A stretch of DNA of 16,334 nt from Alistipes sp. (GCA_029065825.1 JAIEHQ010000162.1:1-16334), one strand, 5' to 3'; shown: positions 1 through 8,276, counted from the first letter of the stretch. Program-made: numbers and translations. Notes: generated from the letters alone by a model not told the origin.

Positions 1-1
1 G

Positions 2-862
2 CGCAGCGGCGCGCTGCTCGGGAGCAAGCGCTTCCATGCCGTCGGGCAGGCCGCTGCCGATGTCGCTCCGATCGTGCGCCGCGCGCTCCGTTTCCGTCAG
101 ACGGCCGGGGCGACGGGGGTGGTGCGGGGCGAGGACCGCACGGTCTGCGTCCAGCTGGCCGGCGAAGAGACTTTCTCCCCGGTAAGAAGTTTTACGGCTG
201 CGGCCGGGGTGCCGCTCCCGCCCGCTCTGCTGACGACCATGCCGTCGCGCCGCATCATGGCCTATGGGGAGAGCGACGAGATTACCTGCTGCATTCCCGA
301 GCGGCACACGGTCACGATCACGGGGGACGGAGCCGCCGCGCCGCTCGAATTCCGGATGCCGGCCGACGAACGCGAACTGACCCTTATACGGGTCGATACC
401 CGCGACTTCGCTCCCGAAACCCGTTCGATCAGCGTCGTGGTCGCTACCGACGGGGCTGTCGTGGGGCGTATCGACTATACGCTCGTCGCCTCGTTCGGGG
501 CGGGAAGCGTGCGGATGGCATGGCGCAGCAGCGCCGGTTCGATAGAGCACTACACCTTCCCGGTGATGGCCGGCATCGCCCGGCGGACCGAGCGGACGAC
601 ATGGCGCACGGATCGCGGAGAGACGGTCGCATCCGTGCGCAGCGAGCGGCTCGTCACGCTCCGCTCCGCCTTCGAGACGGCGGCGGTCGCGGAGGCGCTC
701 TCGGAGATCGCCGCCGCGCCTCAGGTGTGGCGGGTCGCCTCGGACGGTTACGAGCCGGTCGAACTTCCTGCCGCCGAAGAGCCGCAGGCGCTCAGCCGTC
801 ACGGGGCGCTCTGCTGCGTTGAAATCGTACTGCGTGATCCATCCCGAATCCTCGTTTCATGA
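2..862 (+). CDS. Putative phage tail-associated protein, 5' end outside the window
   Basis: The frame is open from the first bases of the window without a stop, so the gene almost certainly begins upstream; the GTG at position 74 is only the first in-frame start-like codon. About 286 residues are visible. They are rich in short beta-type segments and contain no transmembrane stretch or catalytic motif that I recognise. The stop overlaps the start of the next gene by 4 bp (ATGA at 859-862), which suggests translational coupling with the large tail-like protein downstream. I infer a tail or baseplate role only from this coupling and from the capsid, portal and protease genes that follow. The family is not recognised from sequence alone, so the function is tentative. 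Confidence 0.5.
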   Translation, partial: RSGALLGSKRFHAVGQAAADVAPIVRRALRFRQTAGATGVVRGEDRTVCVQLAGEETFSPVRSFTAAAGVPLPPALLTTMPSRRIMAYGESDEITCCIPERHTVTITGDGAAAPLEFRMPADERELTLIRVDTRDFAPETRSISVVVATDGAVVGRIDYTLVASFGAGSVRMAWRSSAGSIEHYTFPVMAGIARRTERTTWRTDRGETVASVRSERLVTLRSAFETAAVAEALSEIAAAPQVWRVASDGYEPVELPAAEEPQALSRHGALCCVEIVLRDPSRILVS

Positions 863-3237
863 CACTGACCATCGACCGACAGATTTGCGATCTCTCCTCC
901 GGATGCCGTTTTTCGATCGGCTTCGATGCCGAGACGCTGCGCACCGCACCGGGTGCCGTCGCCGTGCGGACGATGAGGCTGCGACTTCCCGCCACTGCGG
1001 ACAACGACCGGATCTTCCGGCTGGCGGGGGACCTGCACCCCGGAGAGCGGTTCAACGCCGCCGTGCACACGGCCGAGCTGAGCTGCGAGGGGTTTCTGCT
1101 GCATGCGGGGCGGGTCTGCCTGCTGGAGGCGCCCAACGATGCGGGCGAGGGGGCGAAGGAGTACCTGATCGAGATACGCGATCCGGCGGCAGCACGGTTC
1201 GCCGCGACGGCGGCGGAGCGGCTGGATACGCTGCCGATCGACTTCGAGACGACCCTCACTCCGCAGGCGATCGTCCGCAGCTGGAGCGACCGCGGACCTG
1301 TCCGGTTTCTGCCCGTACACCGTGACAGCTACCGGCCCGAGCCGTCGTCCGTCGAGCTGGGAAGCGTCGAGCGGATGCTTTCGGCGGACGACTACCATCC
1401 GTTTCTCGCTATCGAGCCGCTCGTGCGGGCGATCTTCTCGGAGGCGGGCTATGCGCTCAGGAGCGATTTCATGGAGAGCGCCCTGTTCCGCTCGCTCTAC
1501 ATGAGCGGCGCATACGCCTCGCGCGATATGACGGCGGTCAAGCGTCGGATGGACTTCTGCGCCCTGCGCCGCAGCAGTCGCTCGGCGGCGGCCGACCCGC
1601 TGGGGCGCGTTTATGCCAGCGTCTTCAAAACCCTCCACTCGGTGGGCGGATTCGTCGAGACGGTCGATTCCGGAGAGATGGACGAAGCGGGCGAACCGCT
1701 TTGGGAGGCGTTCTCGAACAACGGCTGTTTCTCCTTCGCCTCGGGCGAACCGCTCTTCACGCCCCCGACGACGGTAAACGTCGGGTTCGAATACCGCATC
1801 CGCTACGTTACCGATTATCGGATTGCTTCGCGCGTCCGTCTCACGGGGTTCGATTCGGTCTATCTGGGCGACGGGACCGAACTGCGGGGGGCGCTGGCCA
1901 ACCGGCATGCCGACCGCCGCGACGAGCTGCGCCCCTATTTCCAGTATCGGGCGATCGTCTTCGGCCATGCGGAGGGCGATGCCTACCGGCTGACCTGCAC
2001 CCGCGACGGAGCGGAGGGGTATCTCTTCGGGGAGTTCGCCGCCCGCACGGGGGCGGTCGTTACTCCGGAGGCCGGGAGTGTCTCGGCACCCGTGCTGCTC
2101 TGCAGGCGGGCGGGCGAGGCGGACTACCTCCCTTATGCCGGCGACTGGGCGCTCTATGACGGGTATGTCGCGGAATGCGGGCGCACGGAGGTCGAGCTGA
2201 TCGTGCGCACACCCTCCGTTCCCGTTACCCCGGCGCAGCCCAAATCCTTTTCGTCGATCTATTTCCACGGCGCGGAAGAGGGGATGCGGCTGACGCTCGA
2301 CCGGAGCTGCTCGCTCAGGCCCGACTTCTCGTCGGCTCCGGGGCTGGGGAGCACCGTCGGATTCGCCGACGTGACCCGCTACGCAGTCAGCCGCAAGACC
2401 TTGCTCGATGCGCTGGGGCACCTGTTCAACCTGCGGTGGTTTACGGACGAACAGACCCGCACGGTCCATGTCGAGCCGGCCGACGACTTCTACCGGCTGG
2501 GGTGCGAGGCCGACTGGAGCGACCGAATCGACTTCTCGCAGCCGATTCTGCTCGGCGATCTGGCGCAGACGGTCGAGCGGGGGCGCACCTACCGCTACCG
2601 TGCGGGCGACGGTGCGGTGAAGCGGCTCGACGCGACCCTTCTGTCGCCATTCGGGGTGTGGCGGGCCGAAAACGACTCGGCCGCAGCGGTCGAGGGCGAA
2701 CGCGATATGCCCAACCCGCTGTTCGCTCCGAGCGTCAGCCAGGCGGGCGACTGTGCGGGCGCTCCCTCGGCGCTGCTGCTGCAGACGGGCGACCGCGACG
2801 ACGAGGGGAGCGATCCCCGGTATGTGGCTCCGCGCATCGTGCGCTATTGCGGCCTAGTCCCCTTGCCGGCCGGCGAGCGGTGGGGATTTCCGGCGCAGGG
2901 GAGCAGCTACCCGCTGGCGGCGTTCCATCTGGACGATCCCGACAGAGGATTCACGCTCTGTTTCGAGGACCGCGACGGCCGGCCGGGGCTGCACCGCTAC
3001 TACGATGCCGAATTCGAACAGCAGCGCCGCTGCCGGCTGCTGACGCTCCACCTCAGGCTCGGACCCCACGATATCGAGCAGCTTTTCCGCATGCAGCCGC
3101 TCGCACCGTCGGTCGCCTCGGTTTTCCGTTTCCGCATCGGCGGCGAAGGGGTGCGCGCCACGCTCCGCACCATCGAGGGTTACGACCCCGAGGCGGCTTC
3201 GACCCGTTGTACCTTCGCGATTCTTCCCGCCGACTGA
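859..3237 (+). CDS. Large putative phage tail tip or baseplate protein
   Basis: This is a 792-residue protein with no signal peptide or membrane segment. Its composition is beta-rich and aromatic, as in many virion structural proteins. A segment near residue 522 (leucine-phenylalanine-asparagine-leucine followed shortly by threonine-aspartate and a valine-glutamate-proline stretch) resembles what I remember from uncharacterised tail proteins of Bacteroidetes siphophages; that comparison is from memory and untested. The size and the position in a structural block fit a tail tip, hub or baseplate component that contacts the cell. The start overlaps the stop of the preceding gene by 4 bp, and an 81-bp gap separates it from the head protease. 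No enzymatic motif was found. An alternative is a host-recognition or adhesion protein. The tail assignment is inference from context. Confidence 0.5.
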   Translation: MTLTIDRQICDLSSGCRFSIGFDAETLRTAPGAVAVRTMRLRLPATADNDRIFRLAGDLHPGERFNAAVHTAELSCEGFLLHAGRVCLLEAPNDAGEGAKEYLIEIRDPAAARFAATAAERLDTLPIDFETTLTPQAIVRSWSDRGPVRFLPVHRDSYRPEPSSVELGSVERMLSADDYHPFLAIEPLVRAIFSEAGYALRSDFMESALFRSLYMSGAYASRDMTAVKRRMDFCALRRSSRSAAADPLGRVYASVFKTLHSVGGFVETVDSGEMDEAGEPLWEAFSNNGCFSFASGEPLFTPPTTVNVGFEYRIRYVTDYRIASRVRLTGFDSVYLGDGTELRGALANRHADRRDELRPYFQYRAIVFGHAEGDAYRLTCTRDGAEGYLFGEFAARTGAVVTPEAGSVSAPVLLCRRAGEADYLPYAGDWALYDGYVAECGRTEVELIVRTPSVPVTPAQPKSFSSIYFHGAEEGMRLTLDRSCSLRPDFSSAPGLGSTVGFADVTRYAVSRKTLLDALGHLFNLRWFTDEQTRTVHVEPADDFYRLGCEADWSDRIDFSQPILLGDLAQTVERGRTYRYRAGDGAVKRLDATLLSPFGVWRAENDSAAAVEGERDMPNPLFAPSVSQAGDCAGAPSALLLQTGDRDDEGSDPRYVAPRIVRYCGLVPLPAGERWGFPAQGSSYPLAAFHLDDPDRGFTLCFEDRDGRPGLHRYYDAEFEQQRRCRLLTLHLRLGPHDIEQLFRMQPLAPSVASVFRFRIGGEGVRATLRTIEGYDPEAASTRCTFAILPAD

Positions 3238-3318
3238 CCGGCTCGCAGGCGGCGCGGCGGCACCCTGCTGCCCGCATGTTCCGGAACCACCGAAATCTCA
3301 GTTAAAAATCATTTTTCC

Positions 3319-4188
3319 ATGCAATCTACTCTCCGAATAGAAAATCGCAACGACTGCTGCTTCGTGGATATCGAAGGAGTGATCGGCACCCCCGAGGAGT
3401 GGCAGTTCGACGATCCCTCGTCGCGCGTGGCCACCTACGACAAATTCCGCAAGAACCTCGAACTGCTCCGCGAAATCGAGTCGCCGGAGGTGGTCGTGAA
3501 CATCCGTTCGACGGGAGGCGACGTGAACGATGCCCTGCTGATCTACGAGGCCCTCGCCTCGCTTCCGGGACGGATCGTGACCCGCTGTTACGGCTACACG
3601 GCCTCCGCCGCGACCGTCATCGCGCAGGCCGCCTCGCCCGGCGGACGCGAAATGTCGGCCCATGCCCTCTATCTGATCCATAACTCGATCTGCGCCACCG
3701 AGGGAAATGCCGGGGAGCTGGCCGCGCGCATCGATCTGCTGCGGCGTACGGACGAGCGTCTGGCCGCGCTTTATGCCTCCCGTTCGGGGCGGCCGGCCGA
3801 AGAGTTTGCGGTCCTGATGGGCGAGAACAACGGCCAGGGGCGCTGGCTCTCCGCCGAAGAGGCGCTGGCGGCGGGGCTGGTCGATCGGATCGTCGATACC
3901 GCGGCCGAGCAGTCGGACGCCTCGTCCGGACCCGTCGCCCGCTGGCGGCGTCTGTTGGGTCGGATCGCTTCCGGCCGTCCGGCGGACGGGCTGCCCGACG
4001 ACCGCAACATCCTCCATTTCGACGATCCTGAGCCGGGTGCGCAGCTGTCGGCGCTGCGGTTCGACGAGGGCCAGCGCCGGGCGCAGCCTACCGCCACCCT
4101 TCCCTGCGAGGATCCCTCGGCGGGCGAGCGGTCCCGCACCCCCAACGAACGGGCCTATGCCGCGGATGCCCGCCGGATGACGCGCTGA
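3319..4188 (+). CDS. ClpP-type phage head maturation protease
   Basis: This 289-residue protein carries a ClpP/crotonase-like serine protease core in about residues 15-195. The oxyanion-type glycines lie at 66-67 (SerThrGlyGlyAsp), the nucleophile is probably Ser96 in a Gly-Tyr-Thr-Ala-Ser context, and His121 sits in Leu-Ile-His-Asn. Asp145 or Asp139 is the likely third catalytic residue. The tryptophan-leucine-(Ser)-Ala-Glu-Glu-Ala segment before Gly-Leu-Val-Asp is typical of this family. Proteases of this class cleave scaffold and capsid precursors during HK97-type head maturation. Residues from about 200 onward form a charged, proline-rich tail that may be disordered. The gene lies 28 bp before the capsid gene, the classic partner. 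Housekeeping ClpP is unlikely because of the tail, the sequence and the context. Confidence 0.82.
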   Translation: MQSTLRIENRNDCCFVDIEGVIGTPEEWQFDDPSSRVATYDKFRKNLELLREIESPEVVVNIRSTGGDVNDALLIYEALASLPGRIVTRCYGYTASAATVIAQAASPGGREMSAHALYLIHNSICATEGNAGELAARIDLLRRTDERLAALYASRSGRPAEEFAVLMGENNGQGRWLSAEEALAAGLVDRIVDTAAEQSDASSGPVARWRRLLGRIASGRPADGLPDDRNILHFDDPEPGAQLSALRFDEGQRRAQPTATLPCEDPSAGERSRTPNERAYAADARRMTR

Positions 4189-4216
4189 CGCGCCGGCGGA
4201 ACCTGTTTCACAACCG

Positions 4217-5230
4217 ATGTCAAATCAAACAACAAAGATCATGAGCGCACTTGAAAATGTCAAGACCTACACAGGAAAAAATCTGGAAACCATATTCTTC
4301 CGTCCGATGCTGAGCGGCCCTTCGGCTCTCGACCTGGGCGTGAGGGTGCTCTACAACATGCCGGTGCCGACCACCGTGCAGATGTGGGAGCCGCGCAACA
4401 ACGTGCTTCAGAAGTACACCACCGGAGGCTGGAGCGGCGGCGATGCGGCCCGCAAGCTGCAGAAGACCATCCGCCTCCACCGGGTAAAGGCCGAACTGGG
4501 ATACTCGGCCTCCGACTATTTTTCGCTCGTCTATGAGCTGATTACCAACCGCGCCGACGTGAACATGGACGATCTCTCGGGCACCGAGCTCGAAGAGGCC
4601 GAAACCGCGCTCTTCAAGCGGGCCATCGCCGAGAGTATCCGGGCGACCATGTGGGCGGGCGACACGGCGGCGGCCGGCGGACTCGACACCTTCGACGGTT
4701 TCCTGAAGACCGTGATGCTCTATTCGAACGCCAACAAGGTATATACCTATAATTACGATACCGACGCGATGAAGACTCCCGGGGCTTCGGTGGCGCTCTT
4801 CGACGACCTCTGGAGCAATGCGGACGAACGGCTGAAGGACCTCAAGGCCGAGGGGCAGCTGGCCTATTTCGTCTCGTCGGACGTGCACGATGCCTACGAG
4901 AAGCATCTCGACGGAATGAGCGCCGACGGAGCCTACACCGACTATATCAACGGGCGCAAGGAGCTGCTCTATCACGGCATTCCGGTGGTCGATACCCGCA
5001 TATCGTCCTATCTGTCGGCGCTCGGGGCCTCGTCGCCGGTGCCCCGGTCGTTCTGCATGCTGACCGACCGCCGCAACCTGACGCTCGCCGTCAATACGGC
5101 CGATTTCCCGGGGAACGAGATCCGCATGTGGTACAATCCCGACGAGATGGAGAACCGCCAGCGCGCCGTCTTCATGGCCGGCTGCGACGTGCTGGACGAA
5201 GGGCTGGTCTCGTTCGCTTACCGCATGTAG
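4217..5230 (+). CDS. Phage major capsid protein (HK97-fold candidate)
   Basis: The predicted protein has 337 residues and no membrane segment. The C-terminal third looks like an HK97-type capsid: a segment with Gly-Ile-Pro-Val-Val-Asp-Thr, then a Thr-Asp-Arg-Arg-Asn-Leu stretch, an Asn-Pro-Asp-Glu-Met-Glu-Asn stretch and a terminal strand. Its length is normal for a capsid protein of this fold. It follows the maturation protease by 28 bp and precedes the portal gene by 15 bp. Two starts are possible: 4217, and Met9 at 4241. The A-rich stretch just before 4241 looks like a Bacteroidetes leader, so the shorter form (329 residues) may be the real one. The fold assignment rests on pattern and context and was not checked by alignment. 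Confidence 0.75.
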   Translation: MSNQTTKIMSALENVKTYTGKNLETIFFRPMLSGPSALDLGVRVLYNMPVPTTVQMWEPRNNVLQKYTTGGWSGGDAARKLQKTIRLHRVKAELGYSASDYFSLVYELITNRADVNMDDLSGTELEEAETALFKRAIAESIRATMWAGDTAAAGGLDTFDGFLKTVMLYSNANKVYTYNYDTDAMKTPGASVALFDDLWSNADERLKDLKAEGQLAYFVSSDVHDAYEKHLDGMSADGAYTDYINGRKELLYHGIPVVDTRISSYLSALGASSPVPRSFCMLTDRRNLTLAVNTADFPGNEIRMWYNPDEMENRQRAVFMAGCDVLDEGLVSFAYRM

Positions 5231-5245
5231 CCCCATCGAAACGAT

Positions 5246-6475
5246 ATGAATACGACAAGGAAAATCGGAAAAACGAGGCTCGTGCAGGCCGTGCGGGAGG
5301 AGGATCCCTACCTCCTGTCCGCCGGCTGCCGGGTCGAGAGCGACCGGTTCTGGCGCTGGGGCGACGACAATCTTTTCCCGACGGCCCTGGCGCTGATGTC
5401 GCGCCGCTCGACCACTCACCGGCGCATCATCAACGACAAGGCCGACTACATCTCCGGCAAGGGATTCGTCTGCGATCCTGCCCAGCCTTTGCTCGCGCGC
5501 TTCGTCGCGCGGGCAAACGGCGCGGGCGAGTCGCTGCGGCAGGTGCTCAACAAGCTGGCCTTCGACAAGTCGCTTTTCGGCAACGCCTTCCTGGAGGCGG
5601 CCACCGACGAGCGCGGCACCTTTCTCTCGCTCTTCCATCAGGATGCTTCGCGCTGCCGGGTGGCCCGCGACTCGCAGCACGTGCTGCTGCATCACGACTG
5701 GAGCCGCTTTTCGGCCGCCGAGGCACGCACGCTGCCGCTTTACCCCTCGTTCGCACGGCAGGAGGACGGAACGCTTCGGTCGGTGGTCCACTACAAGGAC
5801 TACGAACCGTCGTTCGTCCACTACGGCGTGCCGCCCTATATCGCCGGACTCAACGTTTCGGCCATCGCCTACAAGACCGACCGCTGGAACATTTCGCGGC
5901 TCGACAACTCGTTCCAGCTCTCGGGCGTGATGATGCTCGACGGCTCGGCCGGCGACGAGGCCGAAGCCGAGCGGGTCATGCGTGCGGCCGAGGAGAAGTT
6001 CGCCGGCACGCCCGGGCAGGTGATGTTCGTGCTGCGCGAGGGAGCCGAGCAGGATAACTCGCGATTCATCCCGATCGCCTCGCAGAACGAGGGCGACTGG
6101 CGTGCGCTGCACGAGCAGGCGACCTCCGACATCGTGGTGGCGCACTCGTGGTTCCGCACGCTGAGCGGACTGGACTACGCCTCGGGCTTCAATGCCGAGC
6201 GCATCCTGCACGAGTACGAGATCGCGCTCAATACGGTCATCCTCGGCGAGCAGGCCGAACTGCTCGAACCCATCCGAGAGATCCTCCGCACGCGGCTCGG
6301 CACGGATGCCTCGTCGCTCGAAATCGTCAATCGTCCGCCGACCCGTTCCAAGCCCATCTATATGAAGGTGTGGGAGGCGCGGCGGGCCGACGGGCTGGAT
6401 TACGATCCCGACGACGAGCGGCAGCAGTATTACCTTTCGGAGATAGCCAAGTACAACATACGCAGTATCGAATGA
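5246..6475 (+). CDS. Phage portal protein
   Basis: This 409-residue protein should form the dodecameric ring at the capsid vertex through which DNA is packaged and ejected. An N-terminal region contains Trp-Gly-Asp-Asp-Asn-Leu-Phe-Pro, and a segment around residues 190-205 reads Tyr-Gly-Val-Pro-Pro-Tyr-Ile. It is followed by a long helical stretch, as in the portal clip and stem region. The length is at the small end of the usual portal range. The protein lies 15 bp after the capsid gene and overlaps the next gene by 4 bp if that gene starts at 6472. Finding portal after capsid rather than before it is unusual. No terminase gene, the usual neighbour on the other side, is visible in the window. 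Confidence 0.8.
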   Translation: MNTTRKIGKTRLVQAVREEDPYLLSAGCRVESDRFWRWGDDNLFPTALALMSRRSTTHRRIINDKADYISGKGFVCDPAQPLLARFVARANGAGESLRQVLNKLAFDKSLFGNAFLEAATDERGTFLSLFHQDASRCRVARDSQHVLLHHDWSRFSAAEARTLPLYPSFARQEDGTLRSVVHYKDYEPSFVHYGVPPYIAGLNVSAIAYKTDRWNISRLDNSFQLSGVMMLDGSAGDEAEAERVMRAAEEKFAGTPGQVMFVLREGAEQDNSRFIPIASQNEGDWRALHEQATSDIVVAHSWFRTLSGLDYASGFNAERILHEYEIALNTVILGEQAELLEPIREILRTRLGTDASSLEIVNRPPTRSKPIYMKVWEARRADGLDYDPDDERQQYYLSEIAKYNIRSIE

Positions 6476-6960
6476 CCTTCATGAATCCCAACACGCTGAT
6501 CACTCCGGCCGAGGTCATCGACCTGGCTTTCGCCGATGCGGGCTATCTGCCGCCCGACTCGATCGGAGCGGCCGACATTGCGGCCGCGGAGACCCGCACG
6601 CTGCTTCCCGTGACGGGGCAGGCTCTCTGGCAGAGCCTGCTCGAAGGGAAGTATCCCGCCCTGCGCCGCGATTATGTTCTTCCGGCCGCCGCCGCTGCCG
6701 TCCGGCTCGGGATGCAGCCCATGCTCGACCTGAGGTGCGGGGCGGGCGGTGCGGCGCTCTGCGCCTTGCTGGGCGAGCGGGCCGCCGACGAGCAGACGCT
6801 TCTCCGCAGCCGCAAGGCGCAGCGCAGCCGTCTGGCAGCGCTGTTGCGCCGGCTCTCCGATTACCTCGATGCCTGTGCCGACCGCTATCCCGAGTACGAT
6901 GCCCGGGACAACGTGCTGCATCGGGTCTCGGTGTGCGGCGGTCTGCTCCTCCTCCGCTGA
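6472..6960 (+). CDS. Putative head-tail connector/adaptor protein
   Basis: The frame encodes 162 residues from the ATG at 6472, which overlaps the portal stop (ATGA), or 159 residues from the ATG at 6481. The protein is mainly helical. The N-terminal half has the pattern Thr-Pro-Ala-Glu-Val-Ile-Asp-Leu-Ala-Phe, an Ala-rich helix, then Leu-Leu-Pro-Val-Thr-Gly and a Tyr-Pro-Ala-Leu segment, which resembles small phage head-completion adaptors of Bacteroidetes that I remember. Such adaptors bind beneath the portal and receive the tail. It is the last gene of the phage block; no tail genes follow, and 161 bp separate it from the ribosomal gene rplY. The adaptor role is inferred from position and pattern. 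Confidence 0.55.
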   Translation: MTFMNPNTLITPAEVIDLAFADAGYLPPDSIGAADIAAAETRTLLPVTGQALWQSLLEGKYPALRRDYVLPAAAAAVRLGMQPMLDLRCGAGGAALCALLGERAADEQTLLRSRKAQRSRLAALLRRLSDYLDACADRYPEYDARDNVLHRVSVCGGLLLLR

Positions 6961-7000
6961 GATAACCGGCCGGAAACGAAGCGGTTCGTCGTCGGAAAGT

Positions 7001-7031
7001 TTTGGTTTTCCCGAAAAAAAGCCTACCTTTG
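7001..7031 (+). promoter_or_regulatory. Bacteroidetes-type promoter for rplY-pth
   Basis: TTTG at 7001-7004 is followed after exactly 19 bases by TACCTTTG at 7024-7031, matching the Bacteroidetes consensus (TTTG, about 19 bp, TAnnTTTG). Transcription would start near 7038, giving a leader of about 84 nt before the rplY ATG. It lies between the phage block and the first housekeeping gene, so rplY need not depend on readthrough from upstream. Confidence 0.75.
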
Positions 7032-7048
7032 GCCCCGCAAGCGTTCAT

Positions 7049-7072
7049 GGGGGCCGCCCCCGCCGTCGGCGG
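7049..7072 (+). other. GC-rich leader with two competing short hairpins
   Basis: In the predicted rplY leader, five G at 7049-7053 can pair with five C at 7057-7061 across a 3-nt loop. CCGCC at 7060-7064 can pair with GGCGG at 7068-7072 across another 3-nt loop. The two stems share bases 7060-7061, so they exclude each other. No U-tract follows. A regulatory role is speculation. Confidence 0.35.
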
Positions 7073-7121
7073 AGCGGACTGAGTAACGCCCGAGGTTATA
7101 ACAAATAAAAAACAAAATTCG

Positions 7122-7694
7122 ATGAAAACCATCCAGATCAATGCCGTAAAACGCAATGAGTACGGCAAGAAGGCCGCCAAGGCGGTCCGTCGCGAAGGTC
7201 TGATCCCCGCAGTGCTCTACGGCGGCGGCGAGACCGTTTCGTTCTCGGTAGATCCCAAGTCGGTAAAACCGCTGATCTACACCCCCAACTCCTACATTAT
7301 CGAGCTGACCATCGACGGCAAGACCGAGAAGGCCGTGCTGCGCGACACCCAGTTCCACCCCGTTCGCGAGGAGATTCTCCACATGGACTTCCTCCGCGTG
7401 CAGGAGGGCAAGCCCGTATCCATCGCCATTCCCGTGCGCCTTACCGGTAACGCCGAGGGTGTGAAGATCGGCGGTAAGCTGGTTCTTTCGGCCCGCAAGC
7501 TGGTCGTCAGCGCTCAGGTGGACAAGCTGCCCGACGAGATCGTAGTCGATGTCACTCCGCTGGGCGTGGGCAAGACGATCTTCGTAGGCGACCTGAAGTT
7601 CGAGGATCTGAAGTTCATTACCCCGGCGACGACGGCCGTCTGCGCCGTTCGCGTGACCCGTGCATCGCGCGGTGCGGAGAACGCCGGCCGCTAA
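7122..7694 (+). CDS. rplY: 50S ribosomal protein L25 (general stress protein CTC type)
   Basis: This 190-residue protein binds 5S rRNA in the large subunit. The first 90 or so residues form the L25 domain, including the Leu-Tyr-Gly-Gly-Gly and His-Met-Asp-Phe-Leu segments; the remainder is the C-terminal beta domain of the long TL5/CTC type found in most bacteria outside the gamma-proteobacteria. Its length is normal for that type. The ATG follows an A-rich stretch with no Shine-Dalgarno, as expected in Bacteroidetes. It has its own promoter at 7001-7031 and precedes pth by 18 bp, a common rplY-pth pairing. The gene sits immediately after the phage block, but nothing in its sequence suggests it belongs to that block. 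Confidence 0.96.
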   Translation: MKTIQINAVKRNEYGKKAAKAVRREGLIPAVLYGGGETVSFSVDPKSVKPLIYTPNSYIIELTIDGKTEKAVLRDTQFHPVREEILHMDFLRVQEGKPVSIAIPVRLTGNAEGVKIGGKLVLSARKLVVSAQVDKLPDEIVVDVTPLGVGKTIFVGDLKFEDLKFITPATTAVCAVRVTRASRGAENAGR

Positions 7695-7712
7695 TCTTAA
7701 CGGATTGCGCGG

Positions 7713-8276
7713 ATGAAATACCTGATCGTTGGACTGGGCAACATCGGTGCGGAATACGCCGATACCCGGCACAACATTGGATTCAAAGTGTTGGATGCCT
7801 TGGCCGAGGCATCCAACATCGCTTTTTCCACCGGCCGTTACGGTGCGGTGGCGACGCTCCGCAGCCGCGGCCATGCGCTCACGCTGCTCAAGCCCTCGAC
7901 CTACATGAACCTTTCGGGCAAGGCGGTGCGCTACTGGCTCGAGGCGGAGAAGATCCCGGTCGAGAACCTGCTGGTCGTCGTCGATGACATCGCTCTGCCG
8001 TTCGGAACTTTCCGCATGCGCACCAAAGGGAGCGCCGGAGGTCACAACGGCCTGAAGAATATTACCGAACTGCTCGGGACGGAGGCTTACAGCCGCATCC
8101 GCTTCGGCATCGGCGGAGACTTCCCGCGCGGCCGTCAGGTCGATTACGTGCTGGGCGAGTGGACGGCCGAGGAGCGGGAGGCGATGCCTGCGCGGCTCAA
8201 GTATTTCGGCGATGCGATTCTCTCGTTCGCTGCGATCGGGGCCGAGCGGACGATGAATCTTTTCAACAAAAAGTAG
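7713..8276 (+). CDS. pth: Peptidyl-tRNA hydrolase
   Basis: This 187-residue cytoplasmic enzyme cleaves the ester bond of peptidyl-tRNAs that drop off the ribosome, recycling tRNA. The full active-site set is present: Asn10 in the Gly-Leu-Gly-Asn start, catalytic His20, Asn66 in Tyr-Met-Asn, Asp92 in Val-Asp-Asp and Asn112 in Gly-Gly-His-Asn-Gly, matching E. coli Asn10, His20, Asn68, Asp93 and Asn114. The length is typical. It follows rplY by 18 bp and is probably co-transcribed with it; a terminator-like hairpin starts 29 bp after the stop codon. No Shine-Dalgarno precedes the ATG. Confidence 0.97.
   Translation: MKYLIVGLGNIGAEYADTRHNIGFKVLDALAEASNIAFSTGRYGAVATLRSRGHALTLLKPSTYMNLSGKAVRYWLEAEKIPVENLLVVVDDIALPFGTFRMRTKGSAGGHNGLKNITELLGTEAYSRIRFGIGGDFPRGRQVDYVLGEWTAEEREAMPARLKYFGDAILSFAAIGAERTMNLFNKK

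Noticed and set aside
74..76. GTG as the true start of the first gene
   Set aside because: The same frame is open back to the window edge and the upstream residues look like continuous coding sequence, so the real start is probably outside.
799..2469. A 556-residue minus-strand open frame opposite the tail-like gene
   Set aside because: It crosses the junction of two coupled plus-strand genes and shows shadow-type composition.
4220..6211. A 663-residue minus-strand open frame opposite the capsid and portal genes
   Set aside because: It is a shadow of two plus-strand genes, spans their junction and has low-complexity arginine/valine/histidine-rich sequence with no motifs.
6961..7000. CCGGCCGG-containing stretch as a terminator for the phage block
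   Set aside because: The palindrome is short, has no loop of useful size and no U-tract directly after it.
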